Positions 59,784 to 64,000 of a DNA stretch of 64,000 bases are shown in pieces; the stretch's first letter is position 1, and the number at the start of each line of letters is the position of its first letter. The notes beneath the pieces are model-generated. The model had not been told where the DNA came from. It searched no databases and worked only from the letters and a program-made list of their open reading frames with translations. The position numbers and the translations under genes were made by a program. This DNA is from Bin103 sp002238925. Its GTDB lineage: Bacteria; Spirochaetota; Spirochaetia; SZUA-6; Bin103. The DNA lies in contig OZ242313.1 in assembly GCA_965208065.1 (NCBI GenBank), positions 1,240,001 to 1,304,000 on the forward strand, written 5' to 3'.

Positions 59784-61574
59784 CTAGTGCCCCATGGAGC
59801 TCTTCAACTCCTGGTCAACCCAGACGTGGGCCATAACGAGACCGTGACCGTAATCAGTCCCCAGCCGGCTCTCACCCCGGTAGCTCTTGATCCAGGGCTG
59901 CCACGCTCTGAACTCGGCATTCATAATGATGAACATCCTCCAGTGCTGGCTAACGATGTAATCATTGGCTGCCGTCAGCAGGTTTTGATACTCGTCCAAG
60001 TCAGCTTCCACGGCTGCCGCATCAATCAGGGCGTCATATTCGGGATCCTGAATGAATTGTATGTTATTGGCACCTGAATCCGGCCCGTAAAAGTGGCGCG
60101 CCGGGCCTATGGGCCCAGGATAACCGATGCCCCAACCCCTGATAGTAATTCCTTCCCATTCGCCACTTGACACCAAAGACGTGTGCGCGCTGGGGTCCAT
60201 GATCTCAAGCTCCATATCAACGCCAATCTCGGCCAGGTGGCTTTGCACTATCAGATACAGGTCCGTATCCTGATCAGAGGGCAGTAAGAGTTGGGTCTTG
60301 AAGCCATCGGGGTAGCCGGCTTCTGCCAAGAGCTGTTTCGCCTTCTCCGGATTATAAGTGTATGTCTCGCGAACCTCCTCAGGTATGTCATCCCACGCTC
60401 GGTAGAATCCCGGGACCGCGGTATAAGTCCATGCTTTCGGAATCGCATCCACATAGCCACCACCCCATGTCCTGGCAATTTGTTCACGATCGATTGCCAT
60501 ATCAAGCGCCTGACGCACCCTGATGTCAGGCCAGAGAGGCTCCGTGCCATACCTATACGCCAATCCTGAGCCAGTCATTGTGTAAGCGGCGAACTGAAGC
60601 TCAGGGTTGGTCCGTTCCAAGCTCTCCTTCTGCTCCCACGTAATCCCGGTGTCTCCCCAGTTATTGCCATCCATTCGGTCAATCTTGCCGGACCGCAGTG
60701 CCGCCAGCTGGGTCGACTTTTCCGGCATCGCAAATTGTCTGAACTCGTCAGCATAGGGCAGTTGGAACTCGTGGTCCGGGAAGAGCGCGTCATTCTGCCA
60801 ATAGTCGGGATTCCTGACCCAAGTCAAAGAACTGCCGGGAACATAGTCCTTGAACATCCACGGGCCGGTACCAATCACATGGGCTGGGTCTTTCATGTCG
60901 CCGTACTCTTCGACCACTTCTCGGGGCGGAGCTATCATGTCAGACCAGCCTGCTGTCAGAAAAGTAGGTAGACTGTAAGCATTTACCGGGTGCTTGAACA
61001 CCACCGTATACTTGTCGGTAGCCTCCACCGAAGTAATCTTGTTGAAAAACGGCTCACCTGCGTGCGGGCTTCTCTCGCTAAAACCGCTGCCCAAACCCCA
61101 TACTCGATGGAACACATATTCGACATCCTTGGCGGTGAACTCCCGTCCGTTTACCGGGGGCAGGTTGTGCCACTTAACTCCCTCACGGATGTGGAAGATA
61201 GTAGTTCCGGGGTCCGGCTGTTCCCAGCTTTCCGCCAGGCCCGGTCCCATGGTATTCGGGCCCCACCAGTTCTTGTAGTCCTCGATGTCCCGGGGGATTG
61301 CCCAGTTATTCTGGCCGAGTCTTTCACCGGCAGAGTTCCACATTCCTCCCCAGCCCCAGTAGTTGTCCAGACTATTTTCTATCGCTGGTACCCAGTACAC
61401 ATAGTTGATTGTGCCGCCATACCTGGGCTTTTCCTGTAACTCACCCCAGGCATTGCGGATCATCTCTTTCTCCTCGGCCGAAGCCGCGCCGGCGCTTTCG
61501 CTGGCGGGTGCGGCAAAACCTGCGGTCGCTACGAGTGCGAACGCCAACGTTATCGGAACGAACCTGGAAACCAT
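59784..61574 (-). CDS. Peptide/solute ABC transporter substrate-binding protein, operon 3
   Basis: A 596-residue SBP_bac_5-type protein from ATG 61574, eight bases after AGGAGG. The signal peptide (SRFVPITLAFALVATAGFAA) is nearly identical to that of the operon-1 protein, while MIRNAWGELQEKPRYGGTIN resembles operon 2. LAESWEQPDPGTTIFHIREG, VRQALDMAIDREQIARTWG and AKQLLAEAGYPDGFKTQLL are family blocks. It ends QELKSSMGH. A GGGTCA palindrome lies three bases from its ribosome site. Lying tail to tail with the EthD operon that shares its promoter type, it may import that pathway's substrate. Confidence 0.9.
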   Translation of the reverse strand: MVSRFVPITLAFALVATAGFAAPASESAGAASAEEKEMIRNAWGELQEKPRYGGTINYVYWVPAIENSLDNYWGWGGMWNSAGERLGQNNWAIPRDIEDYKNWWGPNTMGPGLAESWEQPDPGTTIFHIREGVKWHNLPPVNGREFTAKDVEYVFHRVWGLGSGFSERSPHAGEPFFNKITSVEATDKYTVVFKHPVNAYSLPTFLTAGWSDMIAPPREVVEEYGDMKDPAHVIGTGPWMFKDYVPGSSLTWVRNPDYWQNDALFPDHEFQLPYADEFRQFAMPEKSTQLAALRSGKIDRMDGNNWGDTGITWEQKESLERTNPELQFAAYTMTGSGLAYRYGTEPLWPDIRVRQALDMAIDREQIARTWGGGYVDAIPKAWTYTAVPGFYRAWDDIPEEVRETYTYNPEKAKQLLAEAGYPDGFKTQLLLPSDQDTDLYLIVQSHLAEIGVDMELEIMDPSAHTSLVSSGEWEGITIRGWGIGYPGPIGPARHFYGPDSGANNIQFIQDPEYDALIDAAAVEADLDEYQNLLTAANDYIVSQHWRMFIIMNAEFRAWQPWIKSYRGESRLGTDYGHGLVMAHVWVDQELKSSMGH

Positions 61575-61590
61575 AATGGTTCCTCCTGTC

Positions 61591-61607
61591 GGGTCAACAC
61601 GTGACCC
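61591..61607. promoter_or_regulatory. Palindrome GGGTCA-N5-TGACCC next to the SBP3 ribosome site
   Basis: GGGTCAACACGTGACCC is a perfect 6+5+6 inverted repeat that differs from the operon-1 copy by a single base in the loop. It is three bases from AGGAGG. Confidence 0.55.
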
Positions 61608-61767
61608 ATGTGTTGCTTACTGCCGGCGACGCCGGCTCCGGTGGCTGGTGGATGCTGGTGGTAGGCGGGCGCGAAGGTCGGCGGAATCAGATCGGGCGCG
61701 GCGCCGGCGGCGGAGCCGCGAGCCCCTCACGTACCTATCCATACGGTATCTAACCACGAAGACCCGA

Positions 61768-61796
61768 ATTACACCTTCGCGGCCGGCGCGTGTCAA
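61768..61796 (-). promoter_or_regulatory. Shared promoter cassette, copy d (operon 3)
   Basis: On the minus strand GTGGC-TTGACA (61796-61791), 17 bases, TGTAAT (61773-61768), then CTTCGTGGTTAGATACC. It is upstream of the operon-3 binding protein with a leader of about 190 bases. Confidence 0.8.
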
Positions 61797-62279
61797 GCCA
61801 CGCAGCGACGCCAAAGCAAGTTCTCGGCGAACGTGCCTGGCGTGGCGCTCGTCGGACACTGGAGGGCCAAGCGCGAAGGGCCACCGCGTGTGGCGTGTAA
61901 GTCATGGTCATGTAGTCAGTTAGAAATGACCATACAGCTTTTGCGCGACGTGCCTGCACTTCCTGCCACATGGGAGGAGCCGCCAGGCGCGGGCCAGAGC
62001 CACTTCGACTTCTTGCGCTGCGTGATGTTCTGACCTCCCACCTCAACCAGATCGTCGATCAACGGCAGGCGGCGAAAGTGTGGTCGCGTCGCAGCGAACC
62101 GGTCACTGCGCTGCCGCCAGCCTAGCGCGTCAGCGTGACGCTTCATGACCATCCGTCGAACCGCAAGTGAGGCACGCTATCATAGGCGCGGCGCGCCGTC
62201 AACGACTCGTGAGGTCAAGCCGGGCAACGACGACGCGGATGTATCCCCGTTTTCCGGTTCAACTCGCGCGCTTCCGAGA
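61797..62279. other. Region between operon 3 promoter and GntR gene; inverted repeat
   Basis: No convincing gene is visible. ATGGTCAT (61904-61911) and ATGACCAT (61926-61933) form perfect 8-bp arms with a 14-base centre, a possible operator. A partial copy of the TCAAGCC-GGCAACGACG motif from the promoter cassettes occurs near 62213-62232. Confidence 0.4.
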
Positions 62280-63023
62280 TCAGGGCGGTGCCTCCGCGGC
62301 CATCAGAGCATCCTCGACGTCAAGTTCTCGAGTGCGCAATATGCTTGCAATGCCCTTCAGGTGGGCCCGCATCTCGTTCGCGGCGGCGGACGCGTCGCCG
62401 GCGGCAACGGCGCGCAGAATCCTCCGGTGGTTGTCCAGAGTTCCGTGCGCAGCATGCGGAATCGTTTGCCGCTGCGACGTCAATATCAGGCGGCCCAGCG
62501 TCGAGAGGATCATCTCAAAGACCGGATTGCCGCTGGCGCGCGCCAGAAGTAGGTGAAACTCCATGTCCTGGCTCACGCGGACCTCGGTGTCGCCAGCAGC
62601 CTGCTCGTAGCGGTCGATGGTCTGCTGCAACGCCGCCAACAGGTCAGGAGTCATGCGCTCCGCGGCGAGGCGCGCCACCTCTACCTCCACGATCAATCGC
62701 GCCTCGGTGAGCTGCAGGAGCGATGCGTTGCCGCGCCGGAGCGTGAGGTCCATGGCCGCGACAACGCTGGACGCGGAGTCAACGACTACCCGGGTACGCC
62801 TGCCGCGGCTGATCTCCACCAGCCCCTGTGACTCCGCCACGCGCAGCGCTTCGCGCAAGCTGAAGCGGCTCACTCCCAGTTCTGCCGCCAACTCACGCTC
62901 CGGGGGTAGCGGCGTGCCGGCTTTCAGTTTGCCGCCCACGATGCGACGGTGCAGGGCCGCGAGGATTCGCGGCACCGTGTCGCGCTTGTCGATCAGTGTC
63001 GCGTGGGTTCTGTCGGTGGGCAT
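62280..63023 (-). CDS. GntR-family regulator with FCD domain (FadR type)
   Basis: A 247-residue protein from ATG 63023. The N-terminal winged helix (VPRILAALHRRIVGGKLKAG; LPPERELAAELGVSRFSLRE; LVEISRGRRTRVV) is the GntR DNA-binding domain. The C-terminal helical FCD domain has E-A-R-L, D-M-E-F-H and D-N-H-R-R-I metal-binding positions. Such regulators respond to small carboxylates or sugar acids and usually bind near-palindromes. It lies next to operon 3 and could control the shared promoter or palindromes; that is inference. A fragment of a close copy is at 51652. Confidence 0.9.
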   Translation of the reverse strand: MPTDRTHATLIDKRDTVPRILAALHRRIVGGKLKAGTPLPPERELAAELGVSRFSLREALRVAESQGLVEISRGRRTRVVVDSASSVVAAMDLTLRRGNASLLQLTEARLIVEVEVARLAAERMTPDLLAALQQTIDRYEQAAGDTEVRVSQDMEFHLLLARASGNPVFEMILSTLGRLILTSQRQTIPHAAHGTLDNHRRILRAVAAGDASAAANEMRAHLKGIASILRTRELDVEDALMAAEAPP

Positions 63024-63025
63024 AC

Positions 63026-63175
63026 CTACTTAATCTCCAGTCCTGCCCGGCTTCGGGGCTCGGTCCCAAGCAGTAGAAACCGCGCCGGCAGCGGGTGCAG
63101 TTCCAGCAGGACGCGCAGCAAGGGGAGCCAGTCGTCAGGGCGCTGTCGGAGCTTATCGCTGATGATCAAGTCGCC
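63026..63175 (-). pseudogene. Fragment of an AAA ATPase (DUF4143-type)
   Basis: The minus strand reads GDLIISDKLRQRP, PLLRVLLELHPLPARFLLLG and ends at 63026. This resembles the Walker B and sensor-1 region of DUF4143 AAA ATPases (I-D-E-x-Q-R-x-P ... G-R-F-L-L-L-G-S), with the D-E pair changed. Only about 50 residues remain. The match is weak. Confidence 0.35.
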
Positions 63176-63253
63176 CAGTTGCTGCTTGAAGCAGTGCTGC
63201 CATCCGTGAATATTGCAATCCTTGCGCACAATTTCAACGGGCCCGGCGTCCTT

Positions 63254-63379
63254 CCCGCGGTGATCGGCATCAAGGAGAATGGTTTGAACATGTTCGGCGA
63301 CGCGGTGCGGGACCTGCTCGACCCGCGGCTCAGGGGTGGTGGGGGACGCCTGGATGCCGACGCCGCCAGGTCGGTCTAA
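63254..63379 (+). pseudogene. OppC remnant with internal deletion
   Basis: The plus-strand frame gives AVIGIKEN directly joined to GLNMFGDAVRDLLDPRLRGG. In intact OppC proteins of this window these blocks are about 110 residues apart. So this is what is left of another permease gene after an internal deletion, facing the opposite way to operon 3. Confidence 0.7.
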
Positions 63380-64000
63380 GTTGGTTGGTCGCGGCGGCCG
63401 CGATCCGGCAACCCGAGAACCTGGTGCGCGTGACGGGCGAATTCGGGGTCGAGATCGTCTGGTTCCAGGTCCACCCCCGCCGCCAGGTGCTTTACCACCA
63501 GGCCGAGTGCCGCGAGGCGGGCATACTTCTTGTCGTTGGCCGGGACCGGGTGCCACGGGTGGGCCACCGTGGAGGTACGGCTGAACATCTCCTCGATGGC
63601 GGCCTCGTAATCTGCCCAGCGTTCCCGGTTGCGAAGGTCCTCCGGGGACAGCTTCCAGCGCTTCAGGGGATCGCGCAGACGCGCACGGAAGCGCTTGAGC
63701 TGCTCCTCCGGGCTGATGTGCAGGAAGATCTTCACCAGCCGGATGCCGTCGTCGGCGAGCAGCCGCTCGAAGTCGTTGATTTCCGCGTAGGCGCGGCGCC
63801 ATTCCGCTTCGCCGGCGAAGCCTTCGACGCGCTCCACCAGCACGCGGCCATACCAGGAGCGGTCGAACACCACGAGCTGGCCAGGGTAGGGCAGGCGGCG
63901 CCAGAAGCGGTACAGGTAGGGCTGCCCCTGCTCCTCCGGAAGCGGTGCGGCGATCGGCCACACCTTGAAGCCGCGCGGGTCGAGCGGCCAGCCCAGCCGG
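63376..64000 (-). CDS. PPK2-family polyphosphate kinase/phosphotransferase (cut by window edge)
   Basis: The frame is open to the window end (RLGWPLDPRGFKVWPIAAPL at the edge), so the N-terminus lies beyond; 207 residues are visible. VVFDRSWYGRVLVERVEGF holds the PPK2 Walker-B-like Asp-Arg and lid region, and IFLHISPEEQLKRFRARL, HPWHPVPANDKKYAR are further PPK2 blocks. The length before the edge suggests either a single PPK2 or the second half of a two-domain polyphosphate:AMP phosphotransferase. It transfers phosphate from polyphosphate to nucleotides, or the reverse. It overlaps the tail of the OppC remnant by four bases on the opposite strand. Confidence 0.9.
   Translation of the reverse strand, partial: RLGWPLDPRGFKVWPIAAPLPEEQGQPYLYRFWRRLPYPGQLVVFDRSWYGRVLVERVEGFAGEAEWRRAYAEINDFERLLADDGIRLVKIFLHISPEEQLKRFRARLRDPLKRWKLSPEDLRNRERWADYEAAIEEMFSRTSTVAHPWHPVPANDKKYARLAALGLVVKHLAAGVDLEPDDLDPEFARHAHQVLGLPDRGRRDQPT

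Noticed and set aside
1..64000. tRNA, rRNA or replication origin
   Set aside because: I saw no cloverleaf with a conserved T-loop, no rRNA core motifs and no cluster of DnaA boxes. A covariance-model search would be needed to exclude tRNAs fully.

Overview
This 64 kb window looks like part of one bacterial chromosome contig, very GC-rich over most of its length with lower-GC islands near 2.0-2.5, 8.5-9.4, 25-26.8 and 36.3-40 kb. Weak protein-style clues (two short coiled-coil/TM proteins resembling the Leptospira LA_3696 type, peptide-type ABC operons, an AAA-ATPase-like/PD-(D/E)XK family, two PhyH-family oxygenases) suggest a free-living or host-associated spirochaete-like bacterium. That is inference; no rRNA or tRNA is visible to confirm it. 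Both ends are cut inside genes: an AAA ATPase on the left and a PPK2-type kinase on the right.

0-10 kb is accessory. It holds the C-terminal part of an AAA ATPase, a truncated TOPRIM-like partner and a KAP NTPase; a four-gene transposition module (DUF6431-like, unknown, Mu/IS481-like DDE transposase, ExeA-like ATPase); an mmsA-type dehydrogenase; a lower-GC HEPN gene pair between imperfect direct repeats; and a serpin fragment.

10-34 kb is mostly metabolic: a PhyH/sugar-phosphate isomerase pair, hemB, an intact IS630 element with clear ends, a RbsD/FucU protein, a HAD phosphatase, uxaC plus eda (hexuronate catabolism), an alanine-rich coiled-coil lipoprotein, a second PhyH gene with hisD, a GH32 enzyme with an EamA transporter, an intact AAA/DUF4276 pair, a DtxR regulator coupled to an amidase, and a riboflavin operon (ribD, a ribE-ribB fusion, ribH, aldo/keto reductase) behind an FMN riboswitch.

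34-64 kb contains three peptide-type ABC operons (binding protein plus two permeases, none with an ATPase gene) and a five-gene catabolic operon (SDR, EthD-like, Gfo/Idh/MocA, EthD-like, Fe-alcohol dehydrogenase). Between them lies a heavily rearranged zone full of gene fragments (AAA-ATPase/PD-(D/E)XK, ASPIC/UnbV, SDR, GntR, sulfatase, ISL3, HicA, OppC) and small toxin-antitoxin pairs (MazEF-like, BrnTA-like).

The most striking shared signal is a promoter cassette, GTGGC-TTGACA, 17 bp, a -10 box, then a downstream GTGGNTAGATAC motif. It occurs six times, upstream of at least two ABC operons and the EthD operon. This suggests one regulon for import and oxidation of an unknown substrate, perhaps under the FCD-type GntR regulator at 62.3-63.0 kb.
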